64,000 bases of DNA from Janthinobacterium lividum. Its GTDB lineage: Bacteria; Pseudomonadota; Gammaproteobacteria; Burkholderiales; Burkholderiaceae_D. Of the stretch, positions 26,809 through 36,419 are shown piece by piece. Position numbers and translations under genes: made by a program. The notes under the pieces were generated by a model. That model had not been told where the DNA came from. It was given only the letters and a program-made list of their open reading frames with translations, and searched no databases. The stretch's first letter is position 1. Every line of letters begins with the position of its first letter. Location: the NCBI RefSeq assembly GCF_034424625.1, contig NZ_CP139976.1, positions 5,580,001 to 5,644,000 on the forward strand. The letters are read 5' to 3'.

Positions 26809-27789
26809 TCACAGGTCAAGAATCATGCCGCCGATGGTCAGGCCTGCGGCCGTGCCCATCATCAGCAAACGCTGGCCTGCCACGGCCCGCCCCGTCATTA
26901 CCGCCTCGTGCAGGGCGGTAGGCAAGGACGCGGCCACCTGGTTGCCGTGCGTTTCAAAGATCTTGATGATTTTAGCATCGGGAACGTCAAGGATGCGCGC
27001 CGCATGCGCGAGCCCCAATGGGCTGGCCTGGTGCGGCACGACCACGTCGACTCTATCCAGTCCCGCGCCCGATTCCAGCATTAGTTCCGCCAGGAAATCC
27101 GGCATCACCTTGACGGCCAGGCGGAACACGGCCTTTCCATCCATGCGGAACAGATAATCGCCCGGTTCGCAGCCATTGCGCGGGTTGCGCTCGGTGCCGC
27201 CGCCGCGGATTTCACAGTAGCGCCGCCCTTCCGGATACGTGCCCATCTTGTAGGCGCGGATGCCGGCGCTGCCATCGCCCCGCTCGACGATGACGGCGGC
27301 GGCGCCGTCGCCAAAGATCATCGACGCTTCCGGCTCGCTCCAGTCGACGCCGCGCGAGGCGAGGTCGGACGAAACGATGGCGATACGGCGGTAGGCGCCG
27401 CCGGCCAGCATGGACGCGGCCACGCGGAAGGCGGCCATGAAACTGAGGCAGCTGGCGTTGACGTCGAAGCTTTGCGTGCCTGGTGGCAATCCCGCATGTT
27501 CGGCAACGAAGCAGGCCGTATTCGGCAACGCCTGCTCGGGCACGCCGTTGGCGCAGATCAGCAGGTCGATGTCGGCCGGACGCAGGCTGGCGTTCTTCAG
27601 CGCGTCGAGCAGGGCGGCGGCGCCCAGCTGGCTTTGCGATTCATCGGGCGCGGCGACAAAGCGCGACAGCACGCCGCTCTTGCGCAGGGTATAGCCGTCC
27701 GGATGCCCCAATGTCAGGTCCAGACTGGCGGAAGTCACGCTATGCGACGGCACGGCCTTGCCCGTCGCGATCAGGCGAACTGGAATCAT
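26809..27789 (-). CDS. KAS III-like 3-oxoacyl synthase (thiolase fold)
   Basis: Condensing enzyme of 326 residues. The active-site Cys is in DVNASCLSFM (about residue 112), the His in VVPHQASPLG (about 247), and the third catalytic position lies in FETHGNQVAAS, where FabH has GNT. It is FabH-like, but with a secondary-metabolite flavour: OleA-, CerJ- or PqsD-type enzymes also use this fold. It is the first gene of the unassigned cluster and probably makes the C-C bond of the product. Spacing to the ion-channel gene upstream is only 49 bp. Confidence 0.87.
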   Translation of the reverse strand: MIPVRLIATGKAVPSHSVTSASLDLTLGHPDGYTLRKSGVLSRFVAAPDESQSQLGAAALLDALKNASLRPADIDLLICANGVPEQALPNTACFVAEHAGLPPGTQSFDVNASCLSFMAAFRVAASMLAGGAYRRIAIVSSDLASRGVDWSEPEASMIFGDGAAAVIVERGDGSAGIRAYKMGTYPEGRRYCEIRGGGTERNPRNGCEPGDYLFRMDGKAVFRLAVKVMPDFLAELMLESGAGLDRVDVVVPHQASPLGLAHAARILDVPDAKIIKIFETHGNQVAASLPTALHEAVMTGRAVAGQRLLMMGTAAGLTIGGMILDL

Positions 27790-27838
27790 GTTGGCCTTAA
27801 AAAAGTAAAGTAAATACGGTTGATGTATGGTCTATGCG

Positions 27839-28747
27839 CTAATCGCGTGCCAGCGGCGGCAAATCGACGCCGCAGTTCTTGCAGAAATTGGCATCGTCAT
27901 CGAGCCCTTCTTTCAGGCACGTGGGGCAGGTACGCGTGGTCACCAGCTTGGAACTGCGCTGTACCGTCATTTCCGCGCTGATAATGCCGGTAGGCACTGC
28001 CAGGATGCCCCAGCCGAGCAACATCATCAGCGAAGCGATGGTGCGCCCGATGTCGGTGCGCGGCGTGATATCGCCGAAACCGACCGTGGTCATGGTGCTG
28101 ATGGCCCAGTATATCGACGTGGGGATACTGCTGAAACCGTTTTCCGGCCCTTCCACGACGTACATCACAGTACCCAGCAGAAAGACCACCATCATGACAA
28201 AAGACAAGAAAATGAGAATTTTGCGCCGGCTGGCCAGCAAGGCCCGTCCCAGCACCGTGTATTCATGCACATACGACGTGAGCTTGAGGATACGGAACAT
28301 GCGCAGCAGGCGCAAAATGCGCACGTCGATCAGCACGTGCGCGCCCGGCAGCAGCAAGCCGATGTAGGTCGGCACGATGGCCAGCAAGTCGATAATGCCG
28401 AAAAAACTCTTGGCGTAGCGCACAGGATGCTGCAGGCACGACAGGCGGGCGAAATATTCGATGGTAAATAAAATGGTGAAAAACCATTCCAGCGCCGTCA
28501 GCCAGGTGCCATAACGCTGCGCCACGGAGGCGACACTGCTGAGCACGACCACCGTCACGCTGATCAGGATGGCGGCGATCAGCAGCAGGTCGAAGGCGCG
28601 GCCCGTGCGCGTTTCCGCCTCGAAAATGACGGTGTACACCTGCTCGCGCCAGCCCCGCTCGGGCTTGCCATATTTCTGCTGCGTTTCCTGCGCCGCCAGT
28701 TGCTGCGGCGTCAGGGGCGCCGCGCCGCTCTTCGTCGCGGCTTTCAT
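27839..28747 (-). CDS. Voltage-gated-type potassium ion channel with C-terminal zinc ribbon
   Basis: Six-helix ion channel of 302 residues. The S4-like segment contains regularly spaced arginines (RILRLLRMFRILKL), and the pore helix and filter read STMTTVGFGD, the potassium signature. After S6 comes a short cytoplasmic tail with CPTC...FCKNCG, a zinc-ribbon motif not found in classic KvAP-type channels. Start at 28747 is chosen over an ATG 45 bp upstream because it begins a basic cytoplasmic N-terminus. Promoter not obvious; it could read through into the KAS III-like gene. Confidence 0.87.
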   Translation of the reverse strand: MKAATKSGAAPLTPQQLAAQETQQKYGKPERGWREQVYTVIFEAETRTGRAFDLLLIAAILISVTVVVLSSVASVAQRYGTWLTALEWFFTILFTIEYFARLSCLQHPVRYAKSFFGIIDLLAIVPTYIGLLLPGAHVLIDVRILRLLRMFRILKLTSYVHEYTVLGRALLASRRKILIFLSFVMMVVFLLGTVMYVVEGPENGFSSIPTSIYWAISTMTTVGFGDITPRTDIGRTIASLMMLLGWGILAVPTGIISAEMTVQRSSKLVTTRTCPTCLKEGLDDDANFCKNCGVDLPPLARD

Positions 28748-28839
28748 GTGGGTAGTGTGCTCATATACTATTATTGTATAGATAATTGACAAAGCACGGC
28801 GACACGCACGGTTGGGCTACAGGTTTCACTACAACAACA

Positions 28840-30591
28840 CTACGACAACTTTTTCGCCAGCAGCACGGCATTGCGCCGGTCGCGCTCGGCCTGCACGATG
28901 TCCGTCGTGCGCGCTTCCGAGATGCCCACCGTGTGCAGCACGGTGGCCGTCAGCTGCAGTGCCGATTCCAGCGCCTCGGGCACGACCAGGGTAGCGCCCG
29001 CCTGTATCAAGGCCACGGCATGCGCCTCATCGCGGGCCCGCGCATACACGGGCAGCTGCGGATATTCGCGGCGGATCGATTTCACGGCGTGCAGCACGGA
29101 CGCCGCATGGTCCATGGTCAGCACCACGGCGGCGGCACGGTCCGCATTCACCTTTTGCAACAATTCCGCGCGCGACGCATCGCCGAAATACACGGGGAAA
29201 CCGCGCGGATGCAGGGTCGTCACCAGGCGCGCATCGTTTTCAATCGCCACATACGCGATATCCTGCTCCGTCAGCACCTTGGCCAGCAACTGCCCCACCC
29301 GGCCGAAGCCGGCGATGATGACGGTGTTGCCCTGCGGCGGCAGCGCGCCGTGCGCCAGGTCGGCCAGCTGATGGTGGTGGCGCTGTTCCCACCAGTTGCC
29401 AAAGGCGCGCGCCGCCTTGGCCAGCGCCGGCGTGGCGAACAGGCTCAGGCCCACCACCAGCATGACGAACTGCGCCACCTGCGGTCCGATCAGCTTGGTA
29501 CCGAGCGCATACGCGACGACGATGAAGGCGAATTCGCCGCCCTGGCCCAGCAGCACGCCCGTTTCCACGGCGCGCCCCCAGTGAAAGCCGCCGATGCGGA
29601 AAATCACGCTGATGACGAGGGTTTTCAAGGCAAACAGGCTCAGCACGGCCAGCGGAATCAAGATCGGCGACTTGAGGATTTCGCGCACGTCGATCTGCAT
29701 GCCCACCGACATGAAGAACAAACCCATCAACAAGCCCTTGAAGGGCTCGATCGTCACTTCCACTTCGTGGCGAAATTCCGTCTCCGCCAGCAGCAAACCG
29801 GCCAGCAAGGCGCCCAGCGCCATCGACAGGCCCGCCAGATACGTCAATCCCGCGATGCCCAGGGTGCTGAGCAGGGTCAAGGCCATGAACACGTCGGGCT
29901 GGCGTTTCTTGACGAAAAACTGGAACAGCGGACGGATCACGCGGCGGCCCAGCAGATAGATCAGCAGGATGGCGCCGGCCGATTTCACGGCCGCAAAGCT
30001 GAGCAGATACGCGAGGTCGTCGCTGCGCCCGCTGGCGAACACGTCGATCAGGATGAACAGCGGCACCACCATCAGATCCTGGAACATCAAAATGGAAAAC
30101 CCCGCCTGGCCGGCCGGCGTCTGCAGCGAGCGCTGGTCGGTCAGCAACTGCATCACCACGGCAGTGGACGACAGCGACAGCACCAGGCCCAGCACGATGG
30201 ACGCTTCCAGCGACAGGCCAAAGTAATACGCCACGCCGCCGATCAGGCAGGCGCTGACCGCCACTTGCCCCACGCCCGCGCCAAATACCCAGCGCCGCAG
30301 CGCCCACAGCCGTTCCGTCGACAGTTCCAGGCCGATCATGAACATCAAAAACATCACGCCCAGCTCGGCCAGGCCGCTGACCTGCTCGGCGCGGACAAAC
30401 GAGAAATACGTCAGCCACGTGAACTCGCCGGCCCACAGGCCGAAGCCAAACGGGCCGAACAGGGCACCGACGGCCAGGAAGCCGAGGACCTGGTTGACCT
30501 TCAGGCGTTGCAATAGCGGAATAAAAATCCCGGCCAGGGCGAGAAACAGCAGGGTTTCCCGCAGATACGGTAAGGCGTGTTGCTCTTCCAA
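28840..30591 (-). CDS. CPA2-family monovalent cation/proton antiporter (KefB/KefC-like)
   Basis: Protein of 583 residues. About twelve transmembrane helices cover residues 10-385, with GLELSTERLW and SLSSTAVVMQLL typical of Kef transporters. A cytoplasmic TrkA-N (RCK) domain with the nucleotide site VIIAGFGRVGQLLA starts near 418. The family exports K+ (or Na+) in exchange for H+, gated by NAD(H) or glutathione adducts. No KefF/KefG partner lies nearby. With the neighbouring channel gene on the same strand it forms a small ion-transport pair, 92 bp apart. Confidence 0.92.
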   Translation of the reverse strand: MEEQHALPYLRETLLFLALAGIFIPLLQRLKVNQVLGFLAVGALFGPFGFGLWAGEFTWLTYFSFVRAEQVSGLAELGVMFLMFMIGLELSTERLWALRRWVFGAGVGQVAVSACLIGGVAYYFGLSLEASIVLGLVLSLSSTAVVMQLLTDQRSLQTPAGQAGFSILMFQDLMVVPLFILIDVFASGRSDDLAYLLSFAAVKSAGAILLIYLLGRRVIRPLFQFFVKKRQPDVFMALTLLSTLGIAGLTYLAGLSMALGALLAGLLLAETEFRHEVEVTIEPFKGLLMGLFFMSVGMQIDVREILKSPILIPLAVLSLFALKTLVISVIFRIGGFHWGRAVETGVLLGQGGEFAFIVVAYALGTKLIGPQVAQFVMLVVGLSLFATPALAKAARAFGNWWEQRHHHQLADLAHGALPPQGNTVIIAGFGRVGQLLAKVLTEQDIAYVAIENDARLVTTLHPRGFPVYFGDASRAELLQKVNADRAAAVVLTMDHAASVLHAVKSIRREYPQLPVYARARDEAHAVALIQAGATLVVPEALESALQLTATVLHTVGISEARTTDIVQAERDRRNAVLLAKKLS

Positions 30592-30698
30592 GATAATCCT
30601 AATTGAATGGCATTCATGCTGAATTTACAATTGTCGCATGCTGAGCAAGGGCACAGCAGGCGCATCCGCGATATTTTTTCCACAAGGCAACATAACCG

Positions 30699-31955
30699 CT
30701 ACTTGCCATCCGCTTTCGGCGGCGCCAGCATGTCGGCACGGGGGCGGTCCCAGCCCGGCACGTAGGCGGGGCATGGCCGGCCACGGAACTGCTGCAATTC
30801 GACCGTGGTGAAATTGGGCAGCATGCCGGGATTGAAACGCACGTCCGTCAGCTTGTCCGCATTCAACCTGGGCATGCGGGCAAAGCGGAACCACGCGTCG
30901 ACATAGCAATTGTCTTCCTGCAAAGCGCGCAAGGTGGCCAGGCTGCCCGCCGCTTGCGCGGACACGGCGATGCCGGGCGCCAGTTGCTGTCCCCGCTTGC
31001 CCGTCTCGGCCAGTCCCGCCGGGCAGGCGGCGGGCGCCAGCGACTCCGGCAGCAGGCTCAGCGTGCCGCGCCGCAAGGTGTACGCGTCCGCCTTGGCGTC
31101 CGTTTTGCTGTCGAGCGAGACATAGATCCAGCACAGCGGGTTGCTGGGAAACGCCGTCATCGCCACATCCCACACGCGCGTGCCAGGGTCCAGGCGCTGC
31201 ACGGCCGCCTCGATGCGCGCGCGGCCGAGGGCCGAGGCCACGCCCTGCGTGCCGATGAACGTGGCGGCCAGCGCGAAGGCCAGCAGCAACGGTCCGCGTC
31301 CCCGCTCGCCGGCCCGTCCTTGCAGCACGGCCAGGATCACGCCCAGCCCCAGCAGCATGGCCAGCGAAGCGGGCGCCAGGTAGGTTTTATAGGTGAAGAA
31401 ACACAAGGCCGCCGCCAGTCCCGCCAGCAGCACGCTTTTGACGATGCCGTAGTGCAAGGACATGATCACGGGCACGCCCAGCAGTACCCAGAACATGGGC
31501 TCGACAATGAAGACCATGTCGCCATACAGCCAGCGGCTGTCAAACGGGTAAAACGGGTGCAAGCCATAGGAATTGAGGAAATCCATGCCCATGTGCAAGC
31601 AGAATCCCAGCAACAGGCAAGCCGCCAGGCCGATGCGGGCGGGCACGCTGCTTTTCAGCAACCGGCGCGCACCGGGCCATAGCAGCCACAACAGGGCCAG
31701 CAACAGCAGCGCCTGGGGCAAGGCCAGCAGCAAGGTATGCGTGTGGCCCCGGTGGTGCAGCATGTAGCCGAACGGGCGCGGCAGCAGCTTGGTCAGCACC
31801 AGGTCCAGGTCCGGCGCGTTGCTGGCAAACCAGGCCGTAAAGAGAAACAGCGCGCGCCGGGTGCGCTGGGCGGGGGCCTGCGGCTCGGGCGGCAGGCTGC
31901 GGTGTACCAGTTCGCCGACCCCGAGGCCGATGACCGAATGCGTAATATTATCCAT
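30699..31955 (-). CDS. Membrane-bound metal-dependent hydrolase (YdjM/DUF457 family)
   Basis: Protein of 418 residues with the N-terminal MDNITHSVIGLGVGEL and HHRGHTHTLL motifs of the YdjM/DUF457 family, whose His/Asp residues (also APDLDLVL) likely bind a metal at the membrane. About eight hydrophobic helices fill the first 260 residues; the C-terminal 150 residues are soluble and periplasmic-looking. The reaction is not established for the family. Single gene between the antiporter and the DUF4401 protein. Confidence 0.85.
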   Translation of the reverse strand: MDNITHSVIGLGVGELVHRSLPPEPQAPAQRTRRALFLFTAWFASNAPDLDLVLTKLLPRPFGYMLHHRGHTHTLLLALPQALLLLALLWLLWPGARRLLKSSVPARIGLAACLLLGFCLHMGMDFLNSYGLHPFYPFDSRWLYGDMVFIVEPMFWVLLGVPVIMSLHYGIVKSVLLAGLAAALCFFTYKTYLAPASLAMLLGLGVILAVLQGRAGERGRGPLLLAFALAATFIGTQGVASALGRARIEAAVQRLDPGTRVWDVAMTAFPSNPLCWIYVSLDSKTDAKADAYTLRRGTLSLLPESLAPAACPAGLAETGKRGQQLAPGIAVSAQAAGSLATLRALQEDNCYVDAWFRFARMPRLNADKLTDVRFNPGMLPNFTTVELQQFRGRPCPAYVPGWDRPRADMLAPPKADGK

Positions 31956-32002
31956 CGGGCAATTTTACAGGACGCCCGCCCCCGCGTGCGCGTGCGCGTG
32001 CG

Positions 32003-33664
32003 CTACAGCTTTTCCAGCTCCGGCCCGCGCATGCCGACCAGCAAGGCGCGCCCGTCCGGCATCACGCGGAACTCGCCATAACGGGCTTTTTCCCAGCGCG
32101 CCGCCTCGCCTTCCTTGAAGAACCAGGCATCGCTGACCAGCACCCAGTTCCCATCCTTCGGCGTCAGCTCGAGCAGGAATTCGCCGGGCGCAAGGGCTTC
32201 CCTGGTGTACGGGCGCAGCAGTTCTGCCACGCCGCGCGCATCGCGCGTGGCCACGACGAGGGGCCGGCCAGGCGCCCGGTCCACGCTGGCCAGCGTGCTC
32301 AAGACGCCAAGGTTGACGAAATTGAGGCGCATGTAGTCGCCCTGCATCAGCGAGCGGGGATCGACGGGTTCCAGCGCCACGAAGATCGCTTGTCCTTTGG
32401 CAATCAGCTGCTCTTTTTGCCAGATGCCGCCATTAGCGACCAGCAACACCAGCAGCAAGCCGCCCAGCACGCCCAGGCGCGCGGCGCGGTGTTCGGTGGC
32501 CACGCCCGCCGGTTTGCTTTCCACCAGGTGCAGCACGGCGCCGCGCATGGCCAGCCACGACAGGGCACACAGCACGGCGCCGGCCACGGCCAGCAGCGCC
32601 GCCTTGCTGGCCAGCGGCCAGGTCAGCTGGTAATAAAAGCTACCGAGTATCCATGCGGCGGCCAGCCCGGCCGCCACGGCCACGCGGGAGCGCCCGCTCG
32701 TCAGGCAATACGCGAGGATCAGCAGCACGGGCCCCAGCGCCGGCATGAACCAGGACAGCACGACCAGCACCAGCGCCACGCCGATGGCGGGCAACTGGCG
32801 CAACGCCGGCCAGCGCCATCCCGTCCAGGCGGCAGCCGCCATGGCCAGCACGAGCGACACCCCGTTCAAGGCTTGCGCATACCAGGCGCCGGCCTGGTGA
32901 CGGGTCACTTCGCGCGCCACTTCGCCGGCAAAACCACCGCCCAAGGCGCCGCCCAGCATGAAGGTCATGCCGGACCAGAAGACCAGTCCCAGCAAGATTG
33001 CCAGGACCCACCCCGTCGACAGCGATTCCAGGAAGGCGGCGACGGACGCGCCGCGGCCATCGTTGAAGGCTTGCTTCTGCAGCCAGTGGGCGCCCAGCCA
33101 GAGGGCCAGGGCCAGCATCCAGGCCAGATACAGTTGCGTGGGGTCGTTTTCGAAAATAAAGTCGCGCGTGCTATCGACGATGCCCAGCCCCAGCAAGCCG
33201 CAGGCGACCAGCCCCAGCAGCACCCGCAGCCAGTCGCGCGGCAAGGCGGCGGCCACCACCAGGCATGCGAGGCACAGCAGCAGCGACGCCGTCTGCGTGG
33301 AATAGTCGCGGTACAGGGCATAACCGAGCAAGCCGCCGCCTACCAGCAGGCATGGCACGGCCAGCTGTTCGACGAACAGCGCCACGCCGCGCGTGCGGAT
33401 CAGCAGCACGGCCGCCACCAGTACGATGGCGGCGACGACATACGCGCCGGGTCCGTGGCGCACGACGCTTTCCAGGCCCACGCCCAGCGCAATCATCAGG
33501 GGAATGGCGGCCAGCCAGGCGCCGAAGGCCGTCATCAGCACCAGCGGCCACGGCCGTACATCCTGCACGGGACGGGTGGCGTTGGGCGGCAGCAGGCCGG
33601 CGCGCGTGGCGTCGTCGATCAGGGTGGCGAGCGCATCGGCTCGTTGACCATGGATAGTGTTCAT
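32003..33664 (-). CDS. DUF4401 plus GDYXXLXY-domain membrane protein
   Basis: Protein of 553 residues. A polytopic N-terminal part (about 40-400, roughly eleven helices) matches DUF4401. The C-terminal soluble part (about 405-553) contains DPRSLMQGDYMRLNF, the GDYxxLxY signature that names the second domain. It overlaps DUF2157 by 4 bp (ATGA). The DUF2157-DUF4401-GDYXXLXY trio recurs in many proteobacteria, sometimes as separate genes; the function is unknown. An envelope role is likely, given the topology. Confidence 0.85.
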   Translation of the reverse strand: MNTIHGQRADALATLIDDATRAGLLPPNATRPVQDVRPWPLVLMTAFGAWLAAIPLMIALGVGLESVVRHGPGAYVVAAIVLVAAVLLIRTRGVALFVEQLAVPCLLVGGGLLGYALYRDYSTQTASLLLCLACLVVAAALPRDWLRVLLGLVACGLLGLGIVDSTRDFIFENDPTQLYLAWMLALALWLGAHWLQKQAFNDGRGASVAAFLESLSTGWVLAILLGLVFWSGMTFMLGGALGGGFAGEVAREVTRHQAGAWYAQALNGVSLVLAMAAAAWTGWRWPALRQLPAIGVALVLVVLSWFMPALGPVLLILAYCLTSGRSRVAVAAGLAAAWILGSFYYQLTWPLASKAALLAVAGAVLCALSWLAMRGAVLHLVESKPAGVATEHRAARLGVLGGLLLVLLVANGGIWQKEQLIAKGQAIFVALEPVDPRSLMQGDYMRLNFVNLGVLSTLASVDRAPGRPLVVATRDARGVAELLRPYTREALAPGEFLLELTPKDGNWVLVSDAWFFKEGEAARWEKARYGEFRVMPDGRALLVGMRGPELEKL

Positions 33665-34620
33665 GCCGCCTCCCGGCGCGTGCGCCACAGGATGCCCTGC
33701 ACGGTCAGCGCCAGCAGCACGGCGGCCAGCAAGCCCAGCATGGCCAGCGCGCCGACGCCATCGCCATGGCCGTTGAACAGCACGTGCGTCAGCCCTCCCA
33801 CCAGCAAGGTGTTGATACCGAGCGCGACGGCGCTCAGGCCGAACACATCAAAGAACCGGCCGGTGGCCAGCAGGACGCCGGCGACGGCCAGCAAGCCCAG
33901 TCCCGCCCAGTACGGCGATTCGATATCATTGCCGAACAGGGCGCTGACGCCCGTGCCCGTGATGAGGATGGTGGCCAGTACCAGGCCCAGGCGCAAGGCC
34001 CAGCTGCCCGCGCCCGTCCAGCGCGCCAGCAGGGGCGAGACAAACGCACAGGCAAGCAGCACGGCCAGCCAGCCGCTGACGAAAATGGACAGATCGGCCG
34101 AATCGATGCGCCAGCTGTGGCGCGCCTGCGCCTGCATCCACAGGGTGGCAGCCGTCGACAGTATCAGCATCCATGGCGTCCACAGCACGTCGCTGCGGGC
34201 GACCAGGCACAGGGGCAAGGCCAGCACGGCCCACAGGGCGAACAGCTGCCACGGGTCGGCGCCCGTCTGGTACGTCTGGCCGAAATACGCAAACAGGCCG
34301 CCGATGGCCAGCAAAGCCAGCAGCAGCAAGGGCACGCGCGCCTTGGGCACGGCGAAGGCGCCCACGCAGGCGGCGGCCAGCACCCCTTGCAGCAGAGCAA
34401 AGCGGCCCATGCGGCCCAGCGCTTCCCAGTTGGCGGCGACCCAGCAGATCAAGCCCATGCCCAGCAGTGCGGCGCCCAGCACGGCCACGCCGCGCGGCAG
34501 CCAGTAGGCCAGGCGCGCGGGTTCGCGCTGGAAGCCGGCCACTTCCTGCAACTGCCGGGTTTGTAGGGCATCGAGCGCATGGTCCGAGGCGAGTTGGTAC
34601 ACGGCGAGGCGTAAATCCAT
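33661..34620 (-). CDS. DUF2157 membrane protein
   Basis: Protein of 319 residues. A short N-terminal cytoplasmic helix bundle is followed by about nine transmembrane segments from residue 40 onward. The motif GLICWVAANWEALG is typical of DUF2157. It is translated just before, and overlaps with, the DUF4401/GDYXXLXY gene; the two very probably form one complex. Function unknown. Confidence 0.85.
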   Translation of the reverse strand: MDLRLAVYQLASDHALDALQTRQLQEVAGFQREPARLAYWLPRGVAVLGAALLGMGLICWVAANWEALGRMGRFALLQGVLAAACVGAFAVPKARVPLLLLALLAIGGLFAYFGQTYQTGADPWQLFALWAVLALPLCLVARSDVLWTPWMLILSTAATLWMQAQARHSWRIDSADLSIFVSGWLAVLLACAFVSPLLARWTGAGSWALRLGLVLATILITGTGVSALFGNDIESPYWAGLGLLAVAGVLLATGRFFDVFGLSAVALGINTLLVGGLTHVLFNGHGDGVGALAMLGLLAAVLLALTVQGILWRTRREAA

Positions 34621-34657
34621 CGTCTGCTTTCTTTGTCAGGAAATTGGGGGAGTCAGG

Positions 34658-34948
34658 TCAGCGCTCGACGCTCACGCCGCGCCAGAAGGCGACGTGGCCG
34701 GCAATTTGCTTGGCGGCATCCTTGGGCTGGGGGTAATACCAGGCCGCGTTGGCATTCGTCTGGCCATCGACGACGAGGTCGTAATAGCTGGCCGTGCCCT
34801 TCCACGGGCAGATGCTCGTGTGGCTGCTGGGACGCAGGTATTCCTGCGTCACCGACGATAAAGGAAAATATACATTGTTTTCAACGACTTGCACCTGCGC
34901 ATCGGTGGCTTGCGCGATGACAGCGCCATTCCAGCTGGCTGTTGGCAT
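34658..34948 (-). CDS. DUF427 domain protein
   Basis: Small beta-rich protein of 96 residues. SWNGAVIAQ leads the sequence, and TSICPWKGTASYY and AWYYPQPKDAA are the most typical DUF427 pieces (the Cys-Pro-Trp-Lys-Gly motif). Function is unknown; family members are compact single-domain cytoplasmic proteins. A GGAGGAT ribosome site lies just before the ATG. Confidence 0.92.
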   Translation of the reverse strand: MPTASWNGAVIAQATDAQVQVVENNVYFPLSSVTQEYLRPSSHTSICPWKGTASYYDLVVDGQTNANAAWYYPQPKDAAKQIAGHVAFWRGVSVER

Positions 34949-35018
34949 TTGACTATCCTCCTTCTGCGCCGAGTGTAGCGCAAAAAGTCTGCCATGGCGC
35001 GCGCCATTGGCGCCCCGC

Positions 35019-35684
35019 TCAAGCGCCGGCGATGATCTGGCGCAAGGCTTGCTCGAACACTTCAGGCGGCTGGCCCCCGGAAATCAGGTGGCGCTCGTTG
35101 ATGATGACGGCAGGCACCGAGTTGATACCGTTCTGCTGGTAGAACTGTTCCTGCGCGCGCACCTCGTCCGCGTAGGCGTTTGATGCCAGCACCTCGGCCG
35201 CCTTGACGGTGTCCAATCCCACCTTGCCGGCCACGGCCAGCAGCACCGCATGCGAGGATGGATCCTGTCCCTGCGTGAAATAGGCATCGAACAGCGCCAT
35301 CTTGAGTTGCTTCTGACGCCCTTCCAGCCCGGCCCAGTGCAGCAAACGGTGCGCATCGAAGGTGTTGTAGATGCGGCCGCGCTTGTCCATGGCAAAGGTA
35401 AAACCCAGCTGCTCGCCGCGCGCGCGGATAGCTTCGCGCGACTGCGCCATCTGTTCCGGGGTGGAACCATATTTGCGGGCAATGTGTTCGCCGATATCCT
35501 CGCCTTCGGGCGGCATATTGGCGTTCAACTCGAAAGGCTGGAAGTGGATGTCGGCCTGGACGGTGTCTTGCAGCTTGTCCAGCGCCTGCTCCAGCGATTT
35601 CAGGCCCACCACGCACCATGGGCAGGAAACGTCGGACACGAAATCGATACGGATGGGGGTGGGTGTGGCGGGAGTGGAACTCAT
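35019..35684 (-). CDS. FrnE-type DsbA-family oxidoreductase
   Basis: Protein of 221 residues with a thioredoxin fold and helical insert. The active site SCPWCVVG (Cys at about 20 and 23) comes early, and the cis-Pro loop is NSVPAVIINE (about 183-192). There is no signal peptide, so unlike DsbA it is cytoplasmic, as is usual for FrnE/HCCA-isomerase-like proteins. In Deinococcus FrnE is a stress-related disulfide isomerase; here the role is inferred. Single gene. Confidence 0.9.
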   Translation of the reverse strand: MSSTPATPTPIRIDFVSDVSCPWCVVGLKSLEQALDKLQDTVQADIHFQPFELNANMPPEGEDIGEHIARKYGSTPEQMAQSREAIRARGEQLGFTFAMDKRGRIYNTFDAHRLLHWAGLEGRQKQLKMALFDAYFTQGQDPSSHAVLLAVAGKVGLDTVKAAEVLASNAYADEVRAQEQFYQQNGINSVPAVIINERHLISGGQPPEVFEQALRQIIAGA

Positions 35685-35774
35685 GGGGGGCAGCCTTTGC
35701 GCGAGTCGGTGGCGGCCGCACCGCGCGGCGCCGCAAGCACAGCATATGCGTGCGGGCCGCGGGAAATCAAGCGC

Positions 35775-36419
35775 TTACTTCTTCTTGACGGTCGCCTTGG
35801 CCGCATCCTTCTTGCCGCCGATCTTGCTTTCCTTACCGGAGAGCAAGTTCGCGATGTTCTGGCTGTGGCGATAAGCCAGCAGCACGCTCATGACGATCAC
35901 GGACAGCAAGATGGGATCGACGCCGAACAGCAAGCCATAGTAAAACGGCGCGAACAGGGCCGCCACCAGCGCTGCCAGCGAGGAATAGCGGAAGGCATAG
36001 GCGATGATCAGCCAGGTAGCCAGGGTCGCCAGGCCCAGCCATGGATTGATGCCCAGCAGCACACCGAGGGCCGTGGCCACGCCCTTGCCGCCGACAAAGC
36101 GGAAGAACACGGGCCACAAATGGCCGAGGAAAACGGCGATGGCCACCAGGGCCACGGCCGTGTCGCCCACGCCCAGCGCAGTGGCAAAATGGTCGGCCAG
36201 GAACACGGCCAGCCAGCCCTTGGCGCCATCGCCCAGCAGGGTCATGATGGCGGCGCCCTTGTTGCCGCTGCGCAGCACGTTGGTGGCGCCCGGATTTTTC
36301 GAGCCATAGGTGCGCGGATCGGCAATGCCGTAGACCTTGCTCATCACCACGGCAAACGATATCGAGCCGAGCAAGTAAGCGGCCACTGTCATTGCCACGG
36401 TTGTGATTACTGGATTCAT
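35775..36419 (-). CDS. plsY: Acyl-phosphate:glycerol-3-phosphate acyltransferase PlsY
   Basis: Inner-membrane enzyme of 214 residues with about five to six helices. It performs the first acylation of glycerol 3-phosphate in phospholipid synthesis, using acyl phosphate from PlsX. Signatures are [20 protein letters not shown] and [12 protein letters not shown] (the acyl-phosphate and G3P loops). The C-terminus has an extra Lys-rich cytoplasmic tail of about 15 residues. Confidence 0.96.
   Translation of the reverse strand: MNPVITTVAMTVAAYLLGSISFAVVMSKVYGIADPRTYGSKNPGATNVLRSGNKGAAIMTLLGDGAKGWLAVFLADHFATALGVGDTAVALVAIAVFLGHLWPVFFRFVGGKGVATALGVLLGINPWLGLATLATWLIIAYAFRYSSLAALVAALFAPFYYGLLFGVDPILLSVIVMSVLLAYRHSQNIANLLSGKESKIGGKKDAAKATVKKK

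Noticed and set aside
26809..27789. Housekeeping FabH for the KAS III-like gene
   Set aside because: No plsX, fabD or fabG neighbours, a GNQ instead of GNT context, and strict linkage to the unusual cluster; a specialised synthase is more likely.
28786..30516. 576-aa plus-strand frame opposite the cation antiporter
   Set aside because: Gln/His/Arg-rich shadow; the minus-strand frame has real transmembrane and TrkA-N motifs.
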